This document shows, piece after piece, positions 1-9,459 of a stretch of 64,000 nt of DNA. A model generated the notes under the pieces. That model ran no database searches. It was not told the origin of the DNA and saw nothing but the letters and a program-made list of their open reading frames with translations. The first letter of the stretch is position 1; each line of letters opens with the position of its first letter. The DNA is taken from positions 1,890,005 through 1,954,004 of the forward strand of contig JBCFYV010000012.1 of NCBI GenBank assembly GCA_039000515.1. Direction: 5' to 3'. The stretch is from Timema cristinae (Eukaryota > Arthropoda > Insecta > Phasmatodea > Timematidae). A program made the translations under genes and the position numbers.

Positions 1-691
1 TCCGGGCTACAGATCCACAGGTCCCGGGTTAGATCCCTAGCGATATCTATGGTCTAGTGATACGAGCTCCTAGCTATAGATTCACAGGTCCCAGGTTAGA
101 TCCCTAGTGATATCTATGGTCTAGTGATAAGAGTTCCTAGTTACAGATTCACAGGTCCCGGGTTAGATCCCTAGTGATATCTATGGTCTAGTGATAAGAG
201 TTCCTAGTTACAGATTCACAGGTCCGGGTTAGATCCCTAGTGATATCTATGGTCTAGTGATAAGAGTTCCTGACTACAGATCCGCAGGTCCTGGGTTAGA
301 TCCCCCGTGATATCTATGGTCTTAGTGATAAGAGTTCCTGGCTACAGATCCACTGGTCTTGGGCTAGATCCCCCAGTGATATCTGCGATCTAGTGATAAG
401 AGTTCCTGACTACAGATCCGCAGGTCCTGGGTTAGATCCCCCGTGATATCTATGGTCTAGTGATAAGAGTTCCTGGCTACAGATCCACTGGTCTTGGGTT
501 AGATCCCCCAGTTTTATCTGCGATCTAGTGATAAGAGTTCCTGGCTACAGATCCACAGGTCCTGGGTTAGATCCTCAGTGATATCTGTGCTCTAGTGATA
601 ATAGTTCCTGGCTACAGATCCACTGGTCTTGGGTTAGATCCTCGGCGATATCTATGGTCTAGTGATAAGAGTTCCTAGCTACAGATCCAGC
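1..691. repeat. 67-bp minisatellite, about 10 units, running off the left edge
   Basis: A unit of about 67 bp recurs with point changes. It can be followed by the anchors 'gatatctatggtctagtga' and 'agttcctggctacagatcc'. The array stops sharply near 691, where a different repeat begins. Units differ by substitutions such as cacaggtc/cactggtc, so it is not freshly amplified. No coding function is supported. Confidence 0.9.
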
Positions 692-1303
692 CCTCTCGGA
701 GTTCAGTCTGGTACAATAACCTGGATCTCTCAGAGTACAAACTGATACAATAATCTGGACCTCTCGGAGAACAGTCTGGTACAATAACCCGGACCTCTCA
801 GAGTACAGTCTGGTACAATAACCCGGGTCTCCCAGAGTACAGTCTGGTACAATAACCTGAACCTCTCAGAGTACAGTCTGGTACAATAACCCGAGCCTCT
901 CGGAGTCCAGTCTGGTACAATAACCTGGATCTCTCAGAGTACAGTCTGATACAATAATCTGGACCTCTCAGAGTACAGTCTGGTACAATAAGCTGAGCCT
1001 CGCAGAGTACAGTCTGGTACAATAACCCGAGCCTCTCGGAGTCCAGTCTGGTACAATAACCGGGATCTCTCAGAGTACAGTCTGATACAATAATCTGGAC
1101 CTCTCGGAGAACAGACCGGTACAATAACCTGGATCTCTCAGAGTACAGTCTGATACAATAATCTGGACCTCACAGAGTACAGTCTGGTACAATAAGCTGA
1201 ACCTTGCAGAGTACAGTCTGCTACAATAATCCGGACCTCTCAGAGTACAGTCTGGTACAATAGCCTGGACCTCTCAGAGTACAGTCTGCTACAATAACCT
1301 GGA
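692..1303. repeat. 34-bp minisatellite, about 18 units
   Basis: The core 'cagtctggtacaataacc' preceded by 'cctctcagagta' recurs every 34 bp. A minus-strand open frame at 798-1124 is only a product of the repeat, since 34 is not divisible by 3 and the peptide cycles through three phases. It abuts the 67-bp array with no gap. Confidence 0.9.
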
Positions 1304-1917
1304 TAAAAAAGACGATGGTTTAATCCGTTTAGAAAGTACTCATTCTATCCCTAAAAAATGTAATGTATTATCTTATTCTATGACGGAGAGACTATAATCA
1401 TTGTATACATCGAATGAAAGACTTTGTACTGAATATTTGTGTGTATCTTTGTAATCAGAAAGAGTCAATTTGTGTTTTTCCGATAGTTATAACAGTATTT
1501 AACTTTTTAGACTGTCAACATTGATCAGAACATTTTATATGATTTTAGCTGACTCGAGTAATTTGAAAGAGCTAATCTGTTTTATCGAGGAAACGCCTTA
1601 CTGTTTGCTGAGATATTTTCCTCCCAGGACATTTGTAAAAGTTAAGATATACTTTTACCTGATCGTGGATACGGGGCTTTATCTTGCAGGTAGATCTTGA
1701 ATATCCATGAGATGTACACGAGGCTCATTCTGACTTACCATTCTGCCCTGACAAAGGGATTCCGTCCGTAGGGAAAACATGAGAAATTGAAGATAATTTC
1801 AATGTTACTTAACAGTAGCCGTTGATATTCTCGATTTGCAGCAAGTTTAACAAACTTGTTCGTTAGTAAGAATCTTAAGCTTTCTAAAAGGGGCAGATAT
1901 ACTATTCGTAACAATTG
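1304..1917. other. unannotated AT-rich stretch
   Basis: I see no gene, repeat or RNA here. Open frames are short and have no recognisable content. Confidence 0.5.
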
Positions 1918-1920
1918 CAT

Positions 1921-2130
1921 CATCATTTGCGCATGATGAGAGTGCAGCCGTGACTTTAAGATGCCATGTTCCATCATTTGTGTATGACGAAGAGTGTGAA
2001 TACTCTGAGGTTAAAGGTACTATTCATCATTTGTGCATGATGCGAGCGTACCCAGGGATGCTATGTGCCATCATTTGCGCATGACGAGAGTGTACCCAAG
2101 GATGCTATGTACCATCATTCGTACCTGAAA
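1921..2130. repeat. five spaced copies of a near-palindrome, CATCATttgygcATGATG
   Basis: An 18-bp near-palindrome (CATCAT, six-base loop, ATGATG) begins at about 1921, 1972, 2025, 2069 and 2113. The linkers partly repeat as well ('gtacccaaggatgctatgt'). Later copies are decayed to ATGACG or lost. It is either a short degenerate minisatellite or a cluster of hairpin or protein-binding sites; the sequence cannot tell which. Confidence 0.6.
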
Positions 2131-2189
2131 ATACATCTCACGTTATTCACAACGTTTAGACTAATGATATGAGGATAAATACGCCGTAT

Positions 2190-2575
2190 TAGCTGAACAG
2201 GGAGGGTGGAAAAACAAACACATCATCTTCCGATATGTACCGCGAGTAAAATCGTTCGGGAACCCTCAGTTGCTTGGAGGGAGGGTGAAAAAACAAACGC
2301 ATCATCTTCCGATATGTTTTGAATGTACCGTATGTAAAATCATCCTGGAAGTGGATCCTCATTTGCTTGAGGGGGAGGGTGAAAGTGGAAAACCGAGCCT
2401 CAGTTCACCCTGTCAAGATTCGAACCTCGACCCTCCTCCCCCTACGCTAATGGATTAGGAACCTACATTTGGAGAGCGGAAACCCTCAGTTCACCCTGCT
2501 AAGATTCGAACCTCGATCTTGAACCTACATTTGGAGAGTGGAAAACCGAGTCTCAGTTCACCTGGCGGACCTGGA
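2190..2575 (-). mobile_element. SINE-derived sequence, partly duplicated in tandem
   Basis: The segment has the reverse-strand signature of the tRNA-derived SINEs found elsewhere in this window: 'gggagagtggaaaa', 'cagttcaccc', then 'agattcgaacctcga', which is the complement of a pol III B box. These blocks occur two or three times in succession, so the copy has been internally duplicated. It lies just upstream of the TATA box of the 2706 ORF. Confidence 0.55.
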
Positions 2576-2664
2576 TCTCCTCTTTTTTAAATTCTGATAC
2601 GAATTTTGAATGTACAGTATGGGATTGGAGGGGAGGGCTCGTTCTCCCTCCTCCATCCCGAGCG

Positions 2665-2701
2665 TATAAAGCGGACGCGAGACGGGGAGACGTATCTCAT
2701 T
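2665..2701 (+). promoter_or_regulatory. candidate TATA box and initiator for the 2706 ORF
   Basis: TATAAA lies at 2665-2670 and an initiator-like 'tctcattc' has its A near 2699, about 34 bp downstream, which is normal arthropod core-promoter spacing. The first ATG follows at 2706, so the predicted 5' UTR is only about 7 nt, unusually short for a host mRNA. This is inferred from motifs only. Confidence 0.5.
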
Positions 2702-2705
2702 CAAC

Positions 2706-3326
2706 ATGTTTAGTCAGTTGGGTTACCGTCTGGAGGACATGAGCGATATTAAGATTTCGAACGGCGGTTTAGAATATCATATCGCGCGCGCCGACAAAGG
2801 TTACAGCGAGTGCTGTGATTCTTCCGTGCACTGGCTCGGATGCCATAATCCCGGAATGTGGGAATCGAGTCAGTCTGTCGAACGCTGTTCTACCGCTTGT
2901 CCGGTCTACAATCTTAAGGAAGGAGACGATCCGCTAATTCTCCGGGAATCGAGTCGGTCCATCGAACGCGGTTCTACAGCTTTCCTCGAGGATGAGCCGG
3001 AATCGAGTCAGCCTGGTACTACAGCTTGGCCCGAGGGGGAAAACGCTTTGTGCATCGAGTTGGACCGAATCGAGCGTGAGGAACTCGATCGGGTCAAGCA
3101 CGTCTCTGAACTTGAAAAGTTTCGTACGTACAACGTTCGCCGCCTAGAAGGAGACGAAGAGATCAGTGAGGATGAGGACGAACCGAACATCATAACGCTA
3201 GACTATGTAGGCAAAGTACATCTGCCCGGTAAAAACTTTGGTGCGCGCTACAGGAGCCGCTTTAACGCTTCACAGAGAGGACTGTTATATCTGGGTGAAG
3301 GCGAGTACGAACTGTTCAAGTGGTGA
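2706..3326 (+). CDS. hypothetical intronless protein, 206 aa, acidic, with internal repeats
   Basis: I do not recognise this protein. It is a 206-codon frame that is clearly more CpG-rich than the flanking AT-rich DNA and is preceded by a well-spaced TATA box and initiator. No signal peptide or membrane segment is visible. Residues about 55-105 hold three imperfect copies of a Ser/Glu-rich unit (WESSQSVERCSTA, RESSRSIERGSTA, PESSQPGTTA), the first two being closest. Residues about 120-160 are charged and acidic (EGDEEISEDEDE). The C-terminus is Gly/Arg/Phe-rich and ends in GEGEYELFKW. Part of that C-terminal coding sequence is repeated several times downstream. It could be a lineage-restricted host gene, a gene from a DNA virus that entered the genome, or a mobile-element gene. 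The start at 2706 is chosen because it is the first ATG after the initiator. Confidence 0.55.
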   Translation: MFSQLGYRLEDMSDIKISNGGLEYHIARADKGYSECCDSSVHWLGCHNPGMWESSQSVERCSTACPVYNLKEGDDPLILRESSRSIERGSTAFLEDEPESSQPGTTAWPEGENALCIELDRIEREELDRVKHVSELEKFRTYNVRRLEGDEEISEDEDEPNIITLDYVGKVHLPGKNFGARYRSRFNASQRGLLYLGEGEYELFKW

Positions 3327-3935
3327 CGTGTTCTAACATGTTTAGAGAAAGATATTTTTTTGTACGCATCAAGTGAAAGACTATGAGGGACTTTGGTGCG
3401 CGCTACATGAGCCGCTTTAACGCTTCACAGAGAGGACTGATATATCTGGATGAAGGCGAGTACGAACTGTTCAAGTGGTGAAGTGTTCTAACATGTTTAG
3501 AGAAAGATATTTTTTGTATGTATCATAATAAACTGTGTGAAGGCGAGTACGAACTGTTCAAGTGGTGAAGTGTTCTAACATGTTTAGACCAAACTTTAGA
3601 GAAATATATTTTTTGTATGTATCATAATAATCTGAGTGAGGGTGAGGATGAAGTGTTCTAACATGTTTAGACAAGACTTTAGAGAAAGATATTTTTTGTA
3701 TGTATCATAATAATCTGAGTGAAGGCGAGTACGAACTGTTCAAGTGATGAAGTATTCTAACATGTTTAGACAAGACTTTAGAGAAAGATATTTTTTGTAT
3801 GTATCATAATAATCTGAGTGAAGGCGAGTACGAACTGTTCAAGTGATGAAGTATTCTAACATGTTTAGAGAAAGATATTTTTTGTATGCATCAAGTGAAA
3901 GACTATGAGGGAAAGAGAATTTATATGTATGTATG
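3327..3935 (+). repeat. tandem partial copies of the 3' end of the 2706 ORF
   Basis: After the stop codon, the block 'gaaggcgagtacgaactg' plus 'gttctaacatgtttaga' and 'agatattttttgtatg' recurs about five or six times at uneven spacing of about 60-110 bp. The first copy (about 3388-3481) is longest. It repeats the last 30 or so codons of the ORF with a few amino-acid changes and still ends in a stop. Later copies keep only the last codons and the following non-coding sequence. Confidence 0.85.
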
Positions 3936-3966
3936 TATCATCATAATCTTAAGAATATACTCGCTA

Positions 3967-3972
3967 AATAAA
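3967..3972 (+). terminator. possible polyadenylation signal AATAAA
   Basis: AATAAA follows the tandem 3'-end copies and could serve the 2706 ORF. The hexamer is common in AT-rich DNA, so the support is weak. Confidence 0.25.
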
Positions 3973-4117
3973 AAAGTTGTACTATTTATTTACGTCCTTG
4001 ATCATAGAAATAAAAGCTAAGGTGCTATGTATGTTTCATTCGGAGCAGGAAAATATCATTTTAGATATGTATTTTTTTCCAGGCTGTTCGAGGGAAGGAG
4101 GGCTATACCCGTCATCT

Positions 4118-4345
4118 CCTACTCTGAGAGAGAGGGAGAGACAGAGAGGTAGAAAGAGGGGGGAAGAGAAGGAGAGAGAGAGACAGAGATAGAAAAGATC
4201 ATTTTAGATATGTATTTTTTTCAGCATAGTCTAAAAAACTGTTCGAAGGAAAGAGAGAGAGAGAGAGAGAGACAGAGAGATAGAAAGAGGGGAGGAGAGA
4301 AAGAGAGAGAGATAGAAAGAGGAGAGAAAGAGAGAGAGAGAGACA
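4118..4345 (+). repeat. polypurine GA-rich low-complexity tract
   Basis: Runs of GAGAGA with interspersed AGACAGAGA fill this stretch. The leader 'gatcattttagatatgtat' occurs near 4056 and again at 4197, so the tract looks duplicated in two blocks. Open frames across it are compositional artefacts. Confidence 0.8.
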
Positions 4346-4506
4346 TTTCTCCCCCGTCTCTACGCAGCCGCGAATCCACACCGCGGGAAGGGGGGGGGGG
4401 ACACGCGAGACTACGGCGAGGGAGAGGAGGGGAAGGGGAGACGAGTGAGGTACGATCAATTACCTCACCCTCACCCTCTCCCCCTCCCCCCTCCTCCCTC
4501 CTCTAT

Positions 4507-5190
4507 GTTCTGATAGTTGACATTCTGTCTTACTATGATGTTCCACAAGAGAGGCCCAAGAACCGAGCCCTGAGGTACTCCCCCAGTTACCCGATACTCT
4601 TGTGAACCATACTCCGTGTCGTACTTGAGGACCCTGTCGGTGAAGTAGCTAGCTATCATCTTCTGCAGGTATCCTGGAACATCTATTTCCGCTAGCGCCC
4701 CCATGGTGCAGTCCCACCTGGCTGTATTGAAGGCGTTCTTGATATCGAGCGTCGCTACTAGACAGTACTGCTTCTCACCGTTCTTCCACCTGTCACCGGA
4801 GATCGCATCCCTTGCAAGTTTCACCACCAGGTCAATGGCGTCGAGCGTGGAGCGCCCTTTGCGGAAACCATACTGCTTATCTGATAGTTTTTTCTCTGTT
4901 ACTTTCTCAATTCTCCCGTGAATTATTCGTTCAAGGACTTTGCCAGCTGTATCAAGCATGCAGAGTGGACGGTAGGATGAAGGTTCATCCGGCGGTTTCT
5001 TCCCCTTGGGGAGGAGCACCAGTCTCTGCTGCTTCCACTTCTGAGGGAAGACATGTGTTGTACATGTCCAGGAACATTCCTGGCACTGCGTTAATGGCTG
5101 CCTTGAGCGCGACGTTCGGGATACCGTCAAGCCCTGGGGCCTTCGTGTCTCCCACTTTCGCGCACGCTCTCTTCAGCTATTCAGCTGTCA
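4507..5190 (-). mobile_element. R1-clade non-LTR retrotransposon fragment (reverse transcriptase)
   Basis: Read on the minus strand this encodes the fingers and palm of a non-LTR reverse transcriptase. In order: APGLDGIPN, SSYRPLCMLDTAGKVLERI, KQYGFRKGRSTLDAID, ATLDIKNAFNTARWD and GVPQGSVLGPLLWNI. The motif set and spacing fit the R1 clade. The coding part upstream of 5040 is in another frame and contains a stop, so the copy is dead. Homology ends abruptly after LLWNI, just before the catalytic DD motif expected next. It is therefore broken at its 3' side, whereas LINE copies are usually truncated at 5'. A microsatellite abuts the other end. Confidence 0.85.
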
Positions 5191-5348
5191 CCAGCGTGTG
5201 TATGTGTGTATGTGTGTATGTGTGTATGTGTGTGTGTGTATGTGCGTATGGGTGTGTATGTGCGTATGTATGTGTGTATGTGCGTATGTATGTGTGTATG
5301 TGCGTATGTATGTGTGTATGTATGTATATATGTGTGTATGTATGTATC
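5191..5348. repeat. (TGTATG/TGCGTATG)n microsatellite
   Basis: Alternating TGTGTATG, TGCGTATG and TATG units run for about 155 bp directly against the LINE fragment. The overlapping Cys/Val/Tyr-rich frames on both strands are artefacts. Confidence 0.95.
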
Positions 5349-6149
5349 CTCCAATCATTACAGGGACTGGTTGTATATTGAATTTTATTACTAGTATCGT
5401 TCATACCTCTGCCACTTTATTTTGTCAGAACTATAAGTGAGACTAATCATTGAAAGTAACATGCTCTAGTCCATACCAGAATTGCATTGTAAACACTATA
5501 TATGACCAGAAAGAGCATAAGAAAACAAACATTAAAATTTCCCTAAGGTTGTATTCTAAACATTCTAATAAAATATTAGAAATGGGTATCATTGTATAGT
5601 CTTTCATCAGAATCATAGTTTGAATTACATGTGGTGTATGGGCCACTATTTAAAAAAAAAATGACACTCTTTAAAATAAAAAGAAAGAACCAAGCTAGTT
5701 TCTCTTGAAAGTCGCGTAAAATGACAATGCGAGCAACCATCCGTTTGGCTACCCTAGCCAAAGACATAAAATATGTAGGAAAATCCCAAGACAGGGATTA
5801 GCAAGGGGGAGGGGAAACTAAAGTAGGGTTGAATATAAGGGGGTCAGGTATGAAGACAAAATTCAAGAAATAGAAAAAATATATAGTGTGTACAGGAAAA
5901 GATACAAATTCATTGCAATCAATAGATTCTATATTTTAGTCAAAATAGTAAATAATATAAATTGATTATGAGAATAAGTTTAAATTAAAATAAAGATCTA
6001 CCTCTACTAGTAATTAAAAATAATAAACCATAAGGTAACCCAAACTTAACTATAGCTAACATATTATCAAAAGCTTATTAAATATAATATGTTTGCTTGG
6101 ACAAGAATTCTAGAATAGAACCTAGAGTAGCCTACATGTAAAGCTAGTT
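5349..6149. other. unannotated AT-rich stretch
   Basis: No gene, RNA or clear repeat is visible. Two short minus-strand open frames (5443-5646, 5576-5767) have no recognisable motif. Confidence 0.5.
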
Positions 6150-7180
6150 TTGAAGGTAAATCAATTCATTTCCGTTTTAAAGCCTTATCTCGAAAACAAG
6201 TACGAGAATGGATACATTTATTTATATGGGATGAAAGAGAACTGTTTTTTGTATAAAACCCACTCTTTGTGGACGTGACAGAAATTCTGGACTAGACGCT
6301 GGAACGCCTTAAACGGAAGGACCACTCGTAAAATGTAGCTATTTCTATATTTAAGGACTTATATCTCGAAAACAAGGACGAGAAGGGATATTTTTATTTA
6401 AATGGGATGAAAGAGAACTGTTTTCTGTATAAAACCCACCATTTGTGGACGTGACAAAAATTCTGGACTAGACGCTGGAACGCCTTAAACGGAAGGACCA
6501 CTCGTAAAATGTAGCTATTTCCATATTTAAGGACTTATATCTCGAAAACGAGCACGAGAAGGGTTACTTTTATATATATGGGGTGAAAGAAAACATTTTT
6601 CTGTATAAAAACCACTATTTGTGGACGTGACAAAAATTCTGGACTAGACGCTGGAACGCCTTTAACGGAAGGACCTCTCGTAAAATGTAGCTATTTCAAT
6701 ATTTAAGGACTTATATCTCGAAAACAAAGACGAGAAGGGATACTTTTATTTAAATGGGGTGAAAGAAAACTGTTTTTTATATAAAACTCATCATTTGTGG
6801 ATGTGACAAAAATTCTGGACTAGACGCTAGAACGCCTTAAACGGAAGTGCCACTAGTAAAATGTAGCTATTTCCATATTTAAGGACTTATATCTCTAAAA
6901 CATGGACGAGAAGGATTACTTTTATATATATGGGGTGAAAGAGAACTCTTTTTCTGTAAAAACCCACCATTTGTGGACGTGACAAAAATTTTGGACTAGA
7001 CGCTGGAACGCCTTAAACGGAAGGACCACTCATTTAATGAAGATATTTCCATATTTAAGGACATATATCTCGTAAACAAGGACGAGAAGGGATCTTTTTA
7101 TTTATATGAGGTGAAAGAGAATGGTTTTCTGTATAAAACCCACCATTTGTGGACGTGACAATAATAATACTACTCATTTC
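6150..7180. repeat. 176-bp satellite-like tandem array, about 6 units
   Basis: The anchor 'atatctcgaaaacaaggacg' and its variants recur with the 'ctcgaaaac' element at 6189, 6365, 6541, 6717, 6893 and 7069, exactly 176 bp apart each time. Other constant blocks are 'tttgtggacgtgacaaaaat' and 'ctggactagacgctggaacg'. Units differ by substitutions but keep their length. No frame is conserved. Confidence 0.95.
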
Positions 7181-7339
7181 TGGACTAGACGGTAATTCTA
7201 TAACAGAGCATTCTTTGTAATATTTTTTGAACTATTTATACGATTTATTTATTAGCGTATTCTTTTGGTCTTTCTTAGAACTAATAAAAATACTTTAGTT
7301 ACTCAGTCATTATGTTGCAAGTCTGCGCAACTCCCCAAA

Positions 7340-7813
7340 ATAACCAGATTAAACGGTTATGTGGATGTGGAATAGTTCGGTCTCGTTAAATTGTCTAGCA
7401 TTTTGTTGTCAAAGAAGAGCCTAGAATATTCTACTGGGGGTGTATCCACATCAAAAAGGCTTGGTGTTATTATGAAAGGGTTTGCATCTTCACTATTATC
7501 ACAGTCATTTTCATCACTTGTATTAAGATAACTAAGCTCACTGTCATTTATATTTGACAAAATATCCACACTCTTGCCATCGCTTTATTGGTAACTGTGC
7601 TGTTTACTTACTATGGAAATGATAAGTTACATATATTCATTACTGTTCCCTGCTGCCATCTACAAAATATTCTATAACAGAGAAAAACGAGTGATCGAGG
7701 AATGTTCTGTTTTTGACACGTAAAGCATACTGAGTTGTGGTGGAATATATCGTAAATGACACTTGAGCAAATTTTAATTGGCAGAATGTTCCGTAAATGA
7801 CAGGAAGGGTTAA
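7340..7813 (-). mobile_element. truncated piggyBac-like element with a TTAA end
   Basis: The minus-strand frame at 7357-7569 reads as an acidic, Asp/Asn/Ser-rich leader followed by TPPVEYSRLFFDNKMLDNL, which resembles the start of the piggyBac transposase catalytic region (P-x-E/D-Y-F-x-L-F-F-D). About 240 bp upstream on that strand is TTAA followed by CCCTTCCTGTCATTTAC (7810-7813 and inward), which fits a piggyBac-type end. Most of the catalytic domain is missing. Assignment rests on two weak signals that agree. Confidence 0.55.
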
Positions 7814-8116
7814 AAATGCAGACAAATCAATTTGTTTAATTTTTTGTGATAAATTATTTAGTGATTACTATATGAATATACTTCTATTTAATAAAAATTG
7901 TAAAATAAATTACATGTATTATTAACCTTTTATTCTTTATCATAATTACAAAATGTATCTTTTATTAATCATAATTATAAAATATAGCCATAATGCACCT
8001 TTCATTCTTAATCAAAATTAAAAAAATATTCGATTGAATTCTCTTGTAAATATGTGTTTTTTAATCACTAGATCTCAATTTCATGATTTAAACTTGTGAT
8101 CCAACTCATACTATAG
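7814..8116. other. AT-rich stretch with duplicated short motifs
   Basis: No gene is visible. Short blocks such as 'tctttatcataatta' and 'taatcataattataaaa' recur at 7930-8020, probably a decayed local duplication. Confidence 0.4.
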
Positions 8117-9312
8117 CAACCCAGAGAGAACTAGTCTCGAACCAGAGCAAGATACCATAGCATCCCAGAGAGAACCAACATACACCAGAGTAAAATACCA
8201 TAGCTTCCCAGAGAGAACCAACATACACCAGAGTAAAATACCATAGCTTCCCAGAGAGAACCAACATGACCAGAGTAAAATATCATAGCATCCCAGAGAG
8301 AATCAACATACACCAAAGTAAAACACCAGAGCATCCCAGAGAGAACCAACATACACCAGAGCAAAATACCATAGCATCCCAGAGAGAACCAACATACATC
8401 AGAGTAAAATACCATAGCATCCCAGAGAGAACCAACATACACCAGAGTAAAATATCATAGCAACCCAGAGAGAATCAACATACACCAAAGTAAAACACCA
8501 TAGCATCCCAGAGAGAACCAACATACACCAGAGCAAAATACCATAGCATCCCAGAGAGAACCAACATACATCAGAGTAAAATACCATAGCATCCCAGAGA
8601 GAACCAACATACATCAGAGTAAAATACCAAAGCATCCCAGAGAGAATCAACATACACCAAAGTAAAACACCATAGCATCGCAGAGAGAACCAACATACAC
8701 CAGAGTAAAATATCATAGCAACCCAGAGAGAATCAACATACACCAAAGTAAAACACCATAGCATCCCAGAGAGAACCAACATACACCAGAGTAAAATACC
8801 ATAGCATCCCAGAGAGAACCAACATACACCAGAGTAAAATACCATAGCATCCCAGAGAGAACCAACATACACCAGAGTAAAATACCATAGCATCCCACAG
8901 AGAATCAACATACACCAGAGTAAAATACCATATAATCCCTTAGAGAACCAACATACACCAGAGTAAAATACCATAGAATCCCTTAGAGAACCTACATACA
9001 CCAGAGTAAAATACCATAGAATCCCTTAGAGAACCTACATACACCAGAGTAAAATACCATAGAATCCCTTAGAGAACCAACATACACCAGATTAAAATAC
9101 CATAGCATCCCAGAGAGAATCAACACGAACCAGAATAAAATACCATAGCATCCCAGAGAGAACCAACATAGACCAGAGTAAAATACCATAGCATCCCAGA
9201 GAGAATCAACACGAACCAGAATAAAATACCATAGCATCCCAGAGAGAATCAACATACACCAGAGTAAAATACCATAGCATCCCACAGAGAACCAACATAG
9301 ACCAGTGTAAAA
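8117..9312. repeat. 43-bp minisatellite, about 28 units
   Basis: The unit 'gcatcccagagagaaccaac' + 'atacaccagagtaaaatacc' + 'ata' repeats every 43 bp. Edge units are more diverged (for example 'gaatcccttagagaacc' at 8930-9080). The minus-strand frames of up to 200 codons rich in W, F, Y and G are artefacts: 43 is not a multiple of 3, so the three phases follow each other and stay open by chance. Confidence 0.95.
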
Positions 9313-9459
9313 TAACAGAGTATTCTATTGCAAACAAGGGAATTCTTAAGAAATAAAAAACCAGAGCATCCCACAGTAACCAAACCATTCCATAGTAAGC
9401 CAGAGATCCTGAAAGAACCAGACTAACTCTGGTTGTTTCATAACCCATTGAAAACCCAG

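Noticed and set aside
798..1124. 108-codon minus-strand protein
   Set aside because: Product of the 34-bp tandem repeat.
4210..4605. 131-codon Arg/Glu-rich protein
   Set aside because: Translation of a GA-rich low-complexity tract and part of the antisense LINE fragment.
8399..9001. 200-codon minus-strand protein rich in Trp, Phe and Gly
   Set aside because: It follows the 43-bp minisatellite phase by phase, and several overlapping frames have the same periodic content.
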